Shown piece by piece: positions 42,787 to 52,412 of a stretch of 64,000 nucleotides of DNA. The stretch is from NCBI GenBank assembly GCA_026416815.1, contig JAOAEJ010000046.1:1-64000 (forward strand), given 5' to 3'. Source of the stretch: Clostridia bacterium. Its GTDB lineage: Bacteria > Bacillota > Clostridia > Acetivibrionales > DSM-2933. The stretch's first letter is position 1. Every line of letters begins with the position of its first letter. The notes under the pieces were generated by a model. The model was not told where the DNA came from. It saw only the letters and a list, made by a program, of their open reading frames with translations, and did not search any database. The position numbers and the translations under genes were made by a program.

Positions 42787-42800
42787 ATATTTAGTTTTGG

Positions 42801-42874
42801 TGGAGCGGGTAGTGGGAATCGAACCCACGCAGTCAGCTTGGAAGGCTGAAGTTCTACCATTGAACTACACCCGC
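42801..42874 (-). tRNA. tRNA-Gly(TCC)
   Basis: 74 nt with encoded CCA. Acceptor GCGGGTG/..ACCCGC; D arm GTTC..GAAC; anticodon arm CAGCC-TTCCAA-GCTG with anticodon TCC; T arm GTGGG-TTCGATT-CCCAC. It is 14 bases upstream of tRNA-Arg and probably cotranscribed with it. Confidence 0.96.
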
Positions 42875-43019
42875 ATATCTTGTTGTCAGTGGGCTTTGCT
42901 TTGTTTACCGCCTGCCGACTCTTAGTATTATACAAGGTGACTTTTTATTTGTCAACACAATTTCTAAAAAATTTTATCGATTTTTTATTGGTATTTATTG
43001 TATCAAATTACTTACTTGG

Positions 43020-43050
43020 TGAAGCGTATATAACAAACTATATACGCTTC
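43020..43050. terminator. Hairpin at the end of rdgB
   Basis: GAAGCGTATATA and TATATACGCTTC form a perfect 12-bp stem overlapping the rdgB stop. There is no T-run, so termination is uncertain. Confidence 0.5.
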
Positions 43051-43634
43051 TTAAGTTCCTCAACCATAAGCTTGAGTGCTTTTCCCCTATGACTTATTTT
43101 ATGCTTTGTTTGCGGCTCCATTTGGGCAGTGGTCATGCCGTACTCCGATACATAAAACAGAGGGTCGTACCCAAAGCCATTTTCCCCTTCCGGCTTATCA
43201 GCTATGTACCCCTCACAAGTTCCCCTAACTGAAAAATTTGTACCGTCAGGCAAAACAACAGCTATTACACATACAAATCTAGCGGTACGTTTTTCAAACG
43301 GCGCTCCACTTAACAATGAAAGAAGCTTATTATTTTTATCCTCATCGGTTGCACCTTCACCGGCAAATCTTGCAGAATAAATACCTGGAGCACCATTCAG
43401 ATAATCCACCTCAAGTCCAGAATCATCAGCAATAACCATTTCTCCGGTAATCCTAGCAACTTCATTAGCTTTTATAAGCGCGTTTTCCTCGAAGGTACTG
43501 CCGTATTCCTCTATATCGGTATAAATTCCCGCCTCTTCCATTGAAATTACTTCAAATGGAAAGTCCTCCAGTATCTCTGCAAACTCTTTTAACTTCCCCT
43601 TATTTCTACTTGCAATAACAAACTTTTTTATCAT
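43038..43634 (-). CDS. rdgB: XTP/dITP diphosphatase (RdgB/HAM1)
   Basis: 198 aa, normal length. Starts [20 protein letters not shown], the SxNxxKxxE nucleotide site. Signature [33 protein letters not shown] and [15 protein letters not shown], then [19 protein letters not shown]. It removes non-canonical purine nucleotides (ITP, dITP, XTP) from the pool. The start overlaps the stop of rph by four bases, so the two are translationally coupled. Confidence 0.95.
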   Translation of the reverse strand: MIKKFVIASRNKGKLKEFAEILEDFPFEVISMEEAGIYTDIEEYGSTFEENALIKANEVARITGEMVIADDSGLEVDYLNGAPGIYSARFAGEGATDEDKNNKLLSLLSGAPFEKRTARFVCVIAVVLPDGTNFSVRGTCEGYIADKPEGENGFGYDPLFYVSEYGMTTAQMEPQTKHKISHRGKALKLMVEELKKRI

Positions 43635-44377
43635 TTCGCCGCTCTCCCAACTTCGTCTGACAAAGATCCCAGAGCTTCTTTCTGAATCTCAATAAGCTTT
43701 TTAATCCCTTCACCAGCCAGGCTTAGAAGTTTGTCAAACTGTTCTCTGTTAAAGGGTGAATCCTCTCCCGTCGCCTGTACTTCTATAAACTCTCCCTTAT
43801 CTGTCATAATTACGTTCATGTCTACTATAGCCTTACTGTCTTCATGATAGCATAAATCAAGCATTTCATGCCCACCAATAACCCCAACGCTTGTAGCTGC
43901 TACAAAACCGCTTAGAGGTATTTTTTCTATTAATCCCTTATCCACAAGACGTTTGCATGCGTCAACCAATGCAACAAAAGCACCGGTTATGGACGCTGTC
44001 CTTGTACCGCCATCCGCCTGTATTACATCACAATCAAGTATTATCTCTCTCTCTCCTAGGAGCTTTAAGTCTACTACCGATCTCAAAGCCCTGCCTATTA
44101 ATCTCTGAATCTCCTGGGTTCTCCCGTTAAGCTTCAGTTTGTTAATATCTCTTTGGTTTCTGACACCAGTAGCCCTAGGCAACATAGAGTATTCAGCGGT
44201 TACCCAACCTTCCCCTGTATCCTTTTTGAAAGGAGGAACTCTTTCTTCTACTGTAGCTGTGCATATTACCTTTGTTTCACCTACTTCTATCAACACAGAA
44301 CCTTCAGCATATTTTGTGAAATTTCTTGTGATTTTGACCGGTCTTAACTGCGATACACTTCTATTATCAATCCTCAA
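43631..44377 (-). CDS. rph: Ribonuclease PH
   Basis: 248 aa from a TTG start (AGGAAAG upstream). Signature [71 protein letters not shown] (phosphate/active site Asp) and [19 protein letters not shown]. It is a phosphorolytic 3'-5' exonuclease that trims tRNA 3' ends. Operon with rdgB. Confidence 0.96.
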   Translation of the reverse strand: MRIDNRSVSQLRPVKITRNFTKYAEGSVLIEVGETKVICTATVEERVPPFKKDTGEGWVTAEYSMLPRATGVRNQRDINKLKLNGRTQEIQRLIGRALRSVVDLKLLGEREIILDCDVIQADGGTRTASITGAFVALVDACKRLVDKGLIEKIPLSGFVAATSVGVIGGHEMLDLCYHEDSKAIVDMNVIMTDKGEFIEVQATGEDSPFNREQFDKLLSLAGEGIKKLIEIQKEALGSLSDEVGRAAK

Positions 44378-44694
44378 TGTCTTTCCTACCTTTCTTATTT
44401 CATTTATATTGTAACTTATCTTTATCTAAATTGCTTATAATATCAATGAAGTGCATTTCTATATAAATTGCGAAAAAGAATCTACAACGAAGTTCTCCCT
44501 AAATCTTTTTTGCAATTTGTTACCTTAAGTTATATTGCGATAATCAAATTTTTCCTTGTAATATCATTATCGCAATTTATATAACATACAAGAATTACAA
44601 ATCTGCTATGTTAAAAAGCACCAGTATACTGCTTTCATATTTTAACAAATGCCTTTATAAAAGTCCATCAGATGTTACAAAATTAAACAAATAT
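44378..44694. other. 317-bp spacer mostly occupied by a MITE-like repeat
   Basis: Between the GerMN lipoprotein stop and the rph start; the family 2 element fills 44460-44584. The ribosome binding site of rph is at the left; otherwise no gene is seen. Confidence 0.6.
44460..44584 (+). repeat. MITE-like repeat family 2, complete copy
   Basis: A 125-bp element with terminal inverted repeats TATATAAATTGCG and CGCAATTTATATA. It is built from two hairpins: AAATTGCG...GCAATTT and TTGCGATAAT...ATTATCGCAA. The second half is shared with 138-198. The inverted partner is at 45924-46049. Confidence 0.85.
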
Positions 44695-45774
44695 TTATTG
44701 GAGTACATTATTAATTTCTGTCGGTACCAAAAATTCTTCAGTTAACTCAGTACCTTCTGGCAACTGTGCCTCTTCACCTTCTATCAAAATCTTAACTTTT
44801 TGCACACCATTTATTTGCCTAATGGAATATAAAATCTGCTTCATTATAGCTTCTTCCCGCGCGTTTCCTCCACTATAATTGCTTATCACTCTGTTTAGAT
44901 TTAGCGTTAATAGGTTACCGTTTATTTTAAAGTTTAGGAGTTTTGTACCCTCTGGAATCTCTGAGTGTAGCTTCTGACTTTGTATATTAGTCCCTAATAA
45001 GTCGATTATCTTTGTGAGGTACTGGCTTTCAGATACGGGGTTGTGTTCTCTTGATGCCGGAAGCATATAGATATACCTGTCATTTACATACTTGAGTAAA
45101 TAGATATCGGTTTTTTTAAGTCCATTTGCCACATTAGCCTTTTTTGCATTTATCATTATATTTGCTCTGCTTAAATTTTGAGATATATCAGTACCGAACT
45201 TTAGCTTTTCAACCGTGCCCCCATTTATTAAAACCCTAACATTCTTTACTGTCTTAAACTCCGTTAAAGTATATACTATGGAGGTAATAATATTTCTTTC
45301 ATCTGCTTCATCTTTGTAAGAAAGCAGCTTATCACTAAAATCTATCGTTGCTGTATTATCCTTTATATTCAGCCCTAGAATTTTTGTTCCCTGGGGAATC
45401 ACAGGGTATATCCCATAATACTCTACTTCCTCCCGGCTTAATGGATTATCAATGAGCCCACTTATAGCTATTTTTGCTATACCTTCCTGTTTTATAACTT
45501 TTCTTGTTATCGGAATAAGGTGTCTGTCCCTATCCTGATAATACAATATTATAGGTAGACTTACTTTTTTATATTCACTATTTATTGGTTTGGTTTGTGA
45601 AACACCCTTAACTTGGCTGTCCGGGGTTGCTGTCTTGTTAGTAGCCTTTTTTGCTTGCGCAGCCAGCCCGGTTTTATCTTTTAGAGTACTGCTGCTCTCC
45701 TTCATTTCAGGGGATGAACAGCCTGAAATAGTGGTGCACGCCAATACTAAAAGTAAACATAAGTACTTTTTCAT
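44695..45774 (-). CDS. GerMN-domain lipoprotein
   Basis: 359 aa from the ATG at 45774 (GGAGGATGTT upstream); the frame to 45837 lacks a site. Lipoprotein signal KKYLCLLLVLACTTISGC (lipid Cys ~19). Two tandem GerMN domains (~80-205 and ~225-350), each with phrases such as PVIPQGTKILGLNIKDNTAT, LTEFKTVKNVRVLINGG and GTKLLNFKINGNLLTLNLN. GerMN is found in GerM-type sporulation and germination proteins and acts outside the membrane. The gene is upstream of rph-rdgB, a neighbourhood typical of clostridia, and is bracketed by inverted MITE-like copies. Confidence 0.88.
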   Translation of the reverse strand: MKKYLCLLLVLACTTISGCSSPEMKESSSTLKDKTGLAAQAKKATNKTATPDSQVKGVSQTKPINSEYKKVSLPIILYYQDRDRHLIPITRKVIKQEGIAKIAISGLIDNPLSREEVEYYGIYPVIPQGTKILGLNIKDNTATIDFSDKLLSYKDEADERNIITSIVYTLTEFKTVKNVRVLINGGTVEKLKFGTDISQNLSRANIMINAKKANVANGLKKTDIYLLKYVNDRYIYMLPASREHNPVSESQYLTKIIDLLGTNIQSQKLHSEIPEGTKLLNFKINGNLLTLNLNRVISNYSGGNAREEAIMKQILYSIRQINGVQKVKILIEGEEAQLPEGTELTEEFLVPTEINNVLQ

Positions 45775-45923
45775 AACATCCTCCTTCACAGTACAAAAGT
45801 TTGTAATATATAAGAATAAAGTTTTTAGTCTAAACAAACCTCTTACTGTAAATTATAGACATTTACAAAGCTTTTTATTATTTCCCGACAAATATTAATA
45901 TATTACCTCAAAGCAAAAGTGGC

Positions 45924-46049
45924 TTATATAAGTTGCGATAATAATATTACAAGAAAAAATTTGATTATCGCAATATAACCTAATGTAACAAATTGCAAAA
46001 AAGATTTAGGGGGGAACTTCGTTGTAGATTCTTTTTTGCAATTTATATA
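45924..46049 (-). repeat. MITE-like repeat family 2, complete inverted copy
   Basis: A 126-bp element, about 90 % identical to the complement of 44460-44584, differing mainly by a C-run expansion (GGGGGG at 46009-46014) and scattered changes. The pair flanks the GerMN lipoprotein gene in opposite orientation. Confidence 0.85.
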
Positions 46050-46117
46050 GCTACTTTTGTTTGCATATTCTCATTTCCATGCATAAACGTGAATGCGGCA
46101 ATTAGCATAAGTTTATC

Positions 46118-46161
46118 GTTTATTATTGTGTAAGAAGTGTACTTCTTACACAATAATAAAC
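46118..46161. repeat. 44-bp near-perfect palindrome
   Basis: 21-bp arms (GTTTATTATTGTGTAAGAAGT and its complement) with a 2-nt loop. It overlaps by four bases the terminator stem of the amidase gene. Confidence 0.75.
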
Positions 46162-46190
46162 ACCGGAAAGAGTTGTTTCTTCCGGTGTTT
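46158..46190 (-). terminator. Terminator of the amidase gene
   Basis: AAACACCGGAA and TTCCGGTGTTT arms, followed on the minus strand by TATTATTG. Confidence 0.7.
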
Positions 46191-46248
46191 ATACTTTGAT
46201 ATATAAGCTGAACCTTATGTTTAATTTAAATCAGCCTTGCACTAGTGC

Positions 46249-47964
46249 TTATTTCATTTCTTTCAGGGACTGAATGATAGCGTCGCACATAGCTTGAGCA
46301 GCTTTTTGTCTGAAGCTTTCGCTTTTCAGGTTATTCATATCTGTCTTATTTGTCATGAAGGCTATCTCTGCAAGAGCAGCCGGCATTAGTGTTGACTTGA
46401 GAACTACAAGGTTAGGTCTCTCTATTATTTTTCTATCTTTAGTTTTTAAGCTGCTAAGAAGGTTATTTTGCACTATTTGTGCAAATCTCTTACCATTAAA
46501 GCCCCCACTTTTTCCGCTCTGAGGATAATATAAGGTCATGGTACCGCCATAAGACGGATTGTCAAGGGCATTATTATGAATACTGAGAAACAACGAGGCA
46601 TTTAAGCTGTTAGCTATATACCCTCTTTCATACAGACCAACAAAACTATCGTCTTCACGTATCATATATGTTTTAACATTCTTGCTTTTAAGTAGTTTAT
46701 TGAGCCTAAAGGCTATATCAAGATTCAGATCTTTTTCCTTGACTCCCCAGTAAGCCGCACCAGGGTCCACACCACCGTGTCCCGGGTCTATAACTACCAG
46801 TTTTTCACCCTTTGCAGCAGAGTTTAAAACAGTTATTGCTGTGTTATTAACCTCAGACCTATAATTAGTCTCATAAACAAATTTACCTTTAGCATTAAAC
46901 GTTATAAGTATTGCTTTTTTTTCTGGATCTTTTATTATTTCTATTGAATCCAGTAAAGAATCGTTAATTTTCATTATTCCGCTTCCCAGATCACCTAAAT
47001 TGTCTGGATAAGTTATTGTATACTTCTTTCCTTCTTCATCATACTTACCTGTGTAAAAACGTTTAAGGCCTTCCCTTCCTTCAGCCAGTTTAATTCTGTT
47101 CAGCGTAAAATATACTCTGTCACCGTTATTATGGTAAGTAAGATTCTTATATGTTGGATATTCGATATACAGATTGAGCTGACCATCCTTCTCTTCTACG
47201 TCAAAGTCCGGCTGGCCGGTTACATCCATTACTATTCTTGTCGCATTCTTCCCATACTGGGCAAACCTTATTGTTTTGACTAGTTTACCTTTAACATCAG
47301 TTTTCTTTTCTTTAGCTGGCCCAATTACATCATATAAATCCACAACAATTCTCTCAGGGTCTGTAACGCGTACTATATTGTACTTTTTATACCCCTGAGC
47401 AGATATGGATATCTTTTCGCGGCTTCCATCTATAGAATGTTTGACACTTTGCAGCTGTGCTATTGTCTCTATAGCTATGACCTTTTCCTTTTCTATGAGA
47501 TTGACTTTCATATTGAGATTACTTACAAGGTTTGCAGGCGACATAAGCCTGTTGTTGATTAGCTGTGCAGGCACATCTAGCTTGACTGTGTTGCCGTTAA
47601 CCTTTGCATTTCTGTCATCAGCCTTTAACTCAATTTTAGTTTCTTTTAGGCTAATTGACATTTTTCTGCTTGTCTTATCCCAATTTACTATACCACCCAT
47701 TTTTTCGAACACAGCCCTCACAGGGATTAACGGCAAGCTATCCACGAGAACAGCAGGAACATCACTTGGAACCAATTCTCCATTGATTTTAACGCTGTAA
47801 ACATTTTCATTGGGTTCATTTACTGCTTCATCTTTAGATTCGACTACAACTTTGGATTCGACTACAACTTCATCTTTGGATTGACTATTAGTTTCAGCAA
47901 GAACACTTGTAGATGGAGTTAATAAAATTGCTAGAGATAAAACAACTGTAATAATTTTTTTCAT
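46249..47964 (-). CDS. N-acetylmuramoyl-L-alanine amidase with CuAO and AMIN domains
   Basis: 571 aa; GTGAGGTGG precedes the ATG. Signal peptide (MKKIITVVLSLAILLTPSTS, cleavage ~23). CuAO-type domain (~52-145, VLVDSLPLIPVRAVFEKMGG). AMIN domain (~160-260, SISAQGYKKYNIVRVTDPER) for septal wall targeting. A second AMIN-like part precedes Amidase_3 (~385-568): VIDPGHGGVDPGAAYWGVKE, REDDSFVGLYERGYIAN, SLFLSIHNNALDNPSYGGT and ALAEIAFMTNKTDM give the zinc ligands and the catalytic Glu. It cuts the amide bond between MurNAc and L-Ala, in cell separation or sporulation. Near-identical tandem VVESK(V/D) segments follow the signal peptide (~33-46). Confidence 0.93.
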   Translation of the reverse strand: MKKIITVVLSLAILLTPSTSVLAETNSQSKDEVVVESKVVVESKDEAVNEPNENVYSVKINGELVPSDVPAVLVDSLPLIPVRAVFEKMGGIVNWDKTSRKMSISLKETKIELKADDRNAKVNGNTVKLDVPAQLINNRLMSPANLVSNLNMKVNLIEKEKVIAIETIAQLQSVKHSIDGSREKISISAQGYKKYNIVRVTDPERIVVDLYDVIGPAKEKKTDVKGKLVKTIRFAQYGKNATRIVMDVTGQPDFDVEEKDGQLNLYIEYPTYKNLTYHNNGDRVYFTLNRIKLAEGREGLKRFYTGKYDEEGKKYTITYPDNLGDLGSGIMKINDSLLDSIEIIKDPEKKAILITFNAKGKFVYETNYRSEVNNTAITVLNSAAKGEKLVVIDPGHGGVDPGAAYWGVKEKDLNLDIAFRLNKLLKSKNVKTYMIREDDSFVGLYERGYIANSLNASLFLSIHNNALDNPSYGGTMTLYYPQSGKSGGFNGKRFAQIVQNNLLSSLKTKDRKIIERPNLVVLKSTLMPAALAEIAFMTNKTDMNNLKSESFRQKAAQAMCDAIIQSLKEMK

Positions 47965-48152
47965 AGAGCCACCTCACTGTAATCAATGAATTTTTTAACC
48001 GGTCAAAAATCCATTGGTTTTACATTTCTCATCTTTAGTCAAATAGTTTGTATTTGTGTTGTTTCGGATATTAATATTCGACATTCACACCTTTTTTTCC
48101 TTCCTAAAACGACAATATGAATAAATTGTAACACAGTTGTAACTATTAAAAC

Positions 48153-48197
48153 AAAACAGCGCTTACCCGTTATAAATCGAGTAAACGCTGTTTTATT
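48153..48197. terminator. Terminator of queH (possibly bidirectional)
   Basis: AAAACAGCG..TTAC and GTAAACGCTGTTTT arms, with a T-run in both directions. Confidence 0.75.
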
Positions 48198-48243
48198 TTA
48201 CACTACACTTATTTTCTTAAACGCAATAAACTTAATACCAAAG

Positions 48244-48783
48244 TCAGTTGTTTTTCTTCTTAGTATATTCCGATTCATTGTAAGATATAATGCATCCGCA
48301 GAACTTCTGCCTGTACAATCCCATATCCCTGGCCTGCTGCTGCCCTTGCCTAAACCCGGGTCTGAAATCCTTGTAGTAAAATTTAATACCGTGCTTCTTG
48401 GCAAATTTCTCTCCCAGTTCCATTAAAAGTTCATGCTTCTGGTAGGGACTTACCAACAGGGTTGTGGTAAATGCGTCAAATCCTTTAGCTTTCGCATATT
48501 CTGCTATCTTATCCAAACGGACGCTATAGCACATATTACATCTCTGCTCTTCCGCGCCGCCAAACTTCTCCCATGTTTCTTGCTTATACTCATCAATATA
48601 CTCTACAGGTATACCTTTGTCCTGTGAAAATTTTTTTACATTTTCTTTGCGCCTTATATACTCTTCCATCGGATGTATATTGGGATTATAAAATAACCCT
48701 TCAATTTCAATATTTTCTTCCTGCAAAGCACTTACAGGATAAACTGAACACGGTGCGCAGCACATGTGCAGCAATAATTTCAT
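48244..48783 (-). CDS. queH: Epoxyqueuosine reductase QueH
   Basis: 179 aa from the ATG at 48783 (GGAGGATAATC upstream). DUF208/QueH cysteines: HMCCAPCSVYPVSAL (~5-19), EQRCNMCYSVRLDK (~83-96), and KFCGCIISY near the end. FNPNIHPMEEYIRRK-like segment (~33-48) is conserved. It reduces epoxyqueuosine to queuosine in tRNA, using Fe-S and a bound metal, replacing QueG in anaerobes. The C-terminus is short and Lys-rich. Upstream and cotranscription partners: the bacteriohemerythrin gene lies 34 bases upstream on the same strand. Confidence 0.93.
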   Translation of the reverse strand: MKLLLHMCCAPCSVYPVSALQEENIEIEGLFYNPNIHPMEEYIRRKENVKKFSQDKGIPVEYIDEYKQETWEKFGGAEEQRCNMCYSVRLDKIAEYAKAKGFDAFTTTLLVSPYQKHELLMELGEKFAKKHGIKFYYKDFRPGFRQGQQQARDMGLYRQKFCGCIISYNESEYTKKKNN

Positions 48784-48816
48784 ATGATTATCCTCCATCC
48801 TGTTAGTCCAGAGTCT

Positions 48817-49233
48817 TCATTTTAGGCCTTTAGCCTTTAAAAAATCAGCTAGTTTTTTATCTTCAAGGCATATGTGCTCAACCAGCCATTCACAAACAGT
48901 TTTACTTAATTCCATCGAAATTTCGGGAGTAACACCCTCTCTCCCAAACTTCTTTATCAGATTCTGAAGATTAGTAATAAAATCCTGATGTAAGCATTTA
49001 TGATATATATACTCCGGATAGCCATATTTTTGCTGCAGGTTTTCTTCTGAAGCGAAATGAATAACTGCGTATGTTTCCAAAAATCTGAAAGTATCTGCAA
49101 CAGCTTCTTTCTTATTCCCTTGACTAACTGCTTCCATCAAGTGATTTACACGAGCCAAAAGTTCTTTATGCTGCCCATCTATTTCATCATTGCCTGTTGC
49201 AAGCTTTGTGTTCCACTGCCAAGGTGTTATCAT
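48817..49233 (-). CDS. Bacteriohemerythrin
   Basis: 138 aa; CAAGGAGGC precedes the ATG. Four-helix fold with the diiron ligands: GNDEIDGQHKELL (His ~22), YAVIHFASEEN (His, Glu), YHKCLHQDF (two His) and WLVEHICLEDKKL (His, Asp). It binds O2 reversibly; in anaerobes it is used for oxygen detoxification or sensing. Cytoplasmic, single domain. It may be cotranscribed with queH. Confidence 0.92.
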   Translation of the reverse strand: MITPWQWNTKLATGNDEIDGQHKELLARVNHLMEAVSQGNKKEAVADTFRFLETYAVIHFASEENLQQKYGYPEYIYHKCLHQDFITNLQNLIKKFGREGVTPEISMELSKTVCEWLVEHICLEDKKLADFLKAKGLK

Positions 49234-49299
49234 GTCTCCAGCCTCCTTGTCACATCATTTGATTAGTTAACCTTAATATATGCCCACCGAGCTTTACAC

Positions 49300-50295
49300 T
49301 TACTCGTATCTAAGCCCGAAGTGGTCATATGCCAGTTTGGTAGCCACCCTTCCCCGTGGTGTTTTGTTTATAAATCCAAGCTGCAAAAGGTAGGGCTCAT
49401 ATACATCTTCTATGGTTTCGGTTTCTTCACCTATAGTCGCTGCAAGAGTTTCAAGACCTACCGGACCGCCGGCAAACTTGTCTATTATACTCATAAGCAT
49501 ACTTCTGTCAACACCATCCAGACCTATAGCATCTACTTCAAGGGCGTTAAGCGCCATATTGGAAATCTCTCCATCTATATACCCGTTTGATTTTACCTGT
49601 GCAAAGTCTCTTACTCTTTTCAGCAGTCTATTCGCAATCCTCGGAGTCCCTCTAGAGCGCTTTGCTATCTCGGTAGCTCCCTCGTCATCTATACCTATAT
49701 TCAATATTCCCGCAGACCTTTTTACTATTAGCTTGAGTTCTTGGGGTGTGTACATTTCAAGACGGTTTATTATACCGAATCTATCCCTTAAAGGCGATGT
49801 CAAAAGTCCTGCCCTTGTTGTTGCACCCACTAGAGTAAATTTAGGCAGATCAAGCCTTATAGAGCGAGCACTAGGACCTTTGCCTATAATTATGTCCAAA
49901 GCGTAGTCCTCCATTGCTGGATATAAAATTTCTTCTACACTACGGTTTAAGCGGTGTATTTCGTCAATAAAAAGCACATCGTAGTTTCCAAGGTTTGTAA
50001 GTATTGCTGCCAAGTCCCCGGGCTTTTCAATTGCAGGACCAGAAGTGATCCGAAGGTTTACTCCCAGTTCTGAGGCAATAATGCTGGACAAAGTTGTCTT
50101 TCCTAACCCCGGAGGTCCATACAGCAGTACATGGTCGAGTGCCTCTTTCCTCTGTCTTGCAGCTTCTATAAATACGTTAAGGTTTTCCTTAACTTTGCTT
50201 TGTCCAATATACTCGCTTAATTTTCTCGGTCTAAGGCTTAATTCCTCATAATCCTCAGGCTTAACTTCACAGCCCACAAGCCTATCTTCCATCAT
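49300..50295 (-). CDS. ruvB: Holliday junction helicase RuvB
   Basis: 331 aa; GGAGG lies upstream of two consecutive ATG codons. AAA+ motifs: Walker [14 protein letters not shown] (~61-73), Walker [11 protein letters not shown] (~110-119), sensor VGATTRAG (~157), arginine finger PLRDRFGII (~170). The C-terminal winged helix has [20 protein letters not shown]. The hexameric motor drives branch migration with RuvA. It is separated from ruvA by a lipoprotein gene, all on one strand. Confidence 0.97.
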   Translation of the reverse strand: MMEDRLVGCEVKPEDYEELSLRPRKLSEYIGQSKVKENLNVFIEAARQRKEALDHVLLYGPPGLGKTTLSSIIASELGVNLRITSGPAIEKPGDLAAILTNLGNYDVLFIDEIHRLNRSVEEILYPAMEDYALDIIIGKGPSARSIRLDLPKFTLVGATTRAGLLTSPLRDRFGIINRLEMYTPQELKLIVKRSAGILNIGIDDEGATEIAKRSRGTPRIANRLLKRVRDFAQVKSNGYIDGEISNMALNALEVDAIGLDGVDRSMLMSIIDKFAGGPVGLETLAATIGEETETIEDVYEPYLLQLGFINKTPRGRVATKLAYDHFGLRYE

Positions 50296-50329
50296 CTATG
50301 ATTAACCTCCATACCTTTTATCAATATCT

Positions 50330-51727
50330 TTATTCCCCGTTTAAATTTATATAATAACCGTCTATTCCTTTGATAAGTTGTTTGTCTCTTACCATCGCAT
50401 CCAGTGCATTTATAACATCCTCTTGGAAGCGATATATCAATCTATTGTCATTTATTTTTCCACCGGAAAGCTTAATTTTGCCATTATGCATTATAGTATC
50501 CATAATATCGTTTTGCAAAAGCCTATCATTAACATTGCCCTCTATAATTACTTTTATAGGTATAATCTCTTTTGGTGCAATCCTGTAAACAGTATACATA
50601 CGGCAAAGGCCTAAATTCATTAATCCTGTGTATACTCCTCTACAAGTAACCAGCTCATCATAACCATCTTCATCAAGATCCTTAACCCCATAACTTGTAT
50701 GACTGGAAGCAAACACTTTATTCTTACCATCAAACAACTCTTTAAGCCATTTGGTTTCGTTTTTTAATTTCATTTCAGGAAAGATAAATTCTTCTTTATT
50801 AAACTTCACAAGGCTTACTTCTTTAAATTGTGGAATTTCAACTTTAACTGTGTGGTCCCCCATATATTTCGTTGTGATGTCCAGTTCATGGGTATCAGCA
50901 GGCACCTCTAACATCTTGACTATTTGTTTTTTTCTATAGTCGAATACCCACATTTCCACCGTAGAACCTATTTTATTTGTAGCCCATACTATAGTAACAA
51001 CTATCTTAAAATGCCTGCTGTTTTTAGGTAAAACTATTCGCAGCGTTGGAGGCTCGATTACAGTACGATAAGGAGATATCTGCCAGTTTATTTCCTTTGC
51101 TATTACAAATTCCTTATCATCCACCTTAAGACTTAGCCCGGAGCCTTGCTCCAAGCTAACTTTTTCTAGTATAGAATCCCCGTCAATATCCCCCTCATGC
51201 AGCCCCAATACCATTTTGCTTTCACCCATATATTTAATCGTATTATTTCCATTATCAAATACAAGTCTCATTAATAGGCGGGAATTATCGCCATAAACCT
51301 TATATAGCCTATTTTCTCCTTCAAAATGAAACACATTTTCTTTCCGTGAAAACAGAATATCCCTATGTTTACTGAACCTAAACTTTATATCATACTCATC
51401 AAACTTGTAATTACTAACTAATTCCTTATACTTTTGTCTCATTTCACTAGTTTCATAAACTTCGGGATTGATTTCTTCCGACTTTGATACTATATTCGAA
51501 ACTATAGCACTTATTAATTCAGGGGTAGCCGTATAAAACTCTTCCCCTGAGAACTGTATTTGCAATGGTGTTCCTTCATGTATATCATCCCTGCTTGTGG
51601 AAAGAGACTTTGTTTCAATTTGCATTACGGCAGAAGTATCAGACTTTCCTGGTTTAGTAGAGGAACTGTTACTGCATGAAGCAGCAAACAAAGCACATAA
51701 TATTATAGCTGAAATTTTCCTAATCAT
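50330..51727 (-). CDS. Lipoprotein of unknown function inside the ruv operon
   Basis: 465 aa from the ATG at 51727 (GGGGGGG eight bases upstream); the frame to 51769 has none. Lipoprotein signal RKISAIILCALFAASC (lipid Cys ~17), then a Ser/Thr linker. Residues ~60-460 are beta-rich with VCBS/FG-GAP-like phrases (LHEGDIDGDSILEKVSLEQG, KDLDEDGYDELVTCRGVY), which include DxDxDG calcium-binding-like loops. The protein is likely an extracytoplasmic propeller-like protein. It lies 45 bases after ruvA and 34 bases before ruvB, so it is in the operon although its location is outside the cell. Confidence 0.8.
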   Translation of the reverse strand: MIRKISAIILCALFAASCSNSSSTKPGKSDTSAVMQIETKSLSTSRDDIHEGTPLQIQFSGEEFYTATPELISAIVSNIVSKSEEINPEVYETSEMRQKYKELVSNYKFDEYDIKFRFSKHRDILFSRKENVFHFEGENRLYKVYGDNSRLLMRLVFDNGNNTIKYMGESKMVLGLHEGDIDGDSILEKVSLEQGSGLSLKVDDKEFVIAKEINWQISPYRTVIEPPTLRIVLPKNSRHFKIVVTIVWATNKIGSTVEMWVFDYRKKQIVKMLEVPADTHELDITTKYMGDHTVKVEIPQFKEVSLVKFNKEEFIFPEMKLKNETKWLKELFDGKNKVFASSHTSYGVKDLDEDGYDELVTCRGVYTGLMNLGLCRMYTVYRIAPKEIIPIKVIIEGNVNDRLLQNDIMDTIMHNGKIKLSGGKINDNRLIYRFQEDVINALDAMVRDKQLIKGIDGYYINLNGE

Positions 51728-51772
51728 ACTTGCCCCCCCTTGCAGAATGCACAATATGGAATAGTTCACACC

Positions 51773-52378
51773 TTATCTCACAAGACCCTTTAGCGCTAAC
51801 TTTATTATTGCCTCAAGTTCCATGTCATCGGTGTACACAGCAGATACTGCTCTACTTGCCTCCAGTGGAGTATATCCTAGTACCATTAAGGCACTGATAG
51901 CCTCCGATACCCTTGAATTTTCACGGCTTTCAACTGCTTTATCTTCCTTAATCTCGTTCACTGCCATAAGCTGTTCTTTCTTTATCTTATCCTTAAGCTC
52001 CAGTATTATCCTCTGAGCCATTTTGTTTCCTATTCCCTGTGCTTTTGTGAGTGTCTTCGCATCGTCGGTGATTACAGCAAGTCCAAACTTGGAAGGCGAT
52101 ACCGAAGATAATACAGATATAGCAGCTTTGGGGCCTACCCCGGATACTGAGATTAGAAGTTCGAACATCCCTAGTTCTTCCTGGGTCAGGAACCCATACA
52201 AACTCATTATATCCTCTCTCACATAGAGGTGAGTATAGATTTTTACCTGTCCACCGATTGAACCTATCGCTTCAATTGTGGAAAGTGAGGTATATATTTT
52301 ATAGCCTATTCCATTGGCTTCAACTACTACGTACTCATTATGCTTGTATTCAAGATTACCTTTTATATATGCAAACAA
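51773..52378 (-). CDS. ruvA: Holliday junction DNA-binding protein RuvA
   Basis: 201 aa from a TTG at 52378, chosen because GGGAGGAG lies seven bases upstream and FAYIKGNLEYKHNEYVVVEA then aligns with the normal RuvA N-terminus. OB fold (1-65); HhH motifs LLISVSGVGPKAAISVLS (~72-89) and LTKAQGIGNKMAQRIILEL (~105-123); C-terminal domain III (SEAISALMVLGYTPLEASR), which binds RuvB. Binds four-way junctions as a tetramer. Confidence 0.96.
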   Translation of the reverse strand: MFAYIKGNLEYKHNEYVVVEANGIGYKIYTSLSTIEAIGSIGGQVKIYTHLYVREDIMSLYGFLTQEELGMFELLISVSGVGPKAAISVLSSVSPSKFGLAVITDDAKTLTKAQGIGNKMAQRIILELKDKIKKEQLMAVNEIKEDKAVESRENSRVSEAISALMVLGYTPLEASRAVSAVYTDDMELEAIIKLALKGLVR

Positions 52379-52412
52379 ATTACTACTCCTCCCTGGCACT
52401 GCTTTGTTAGTT

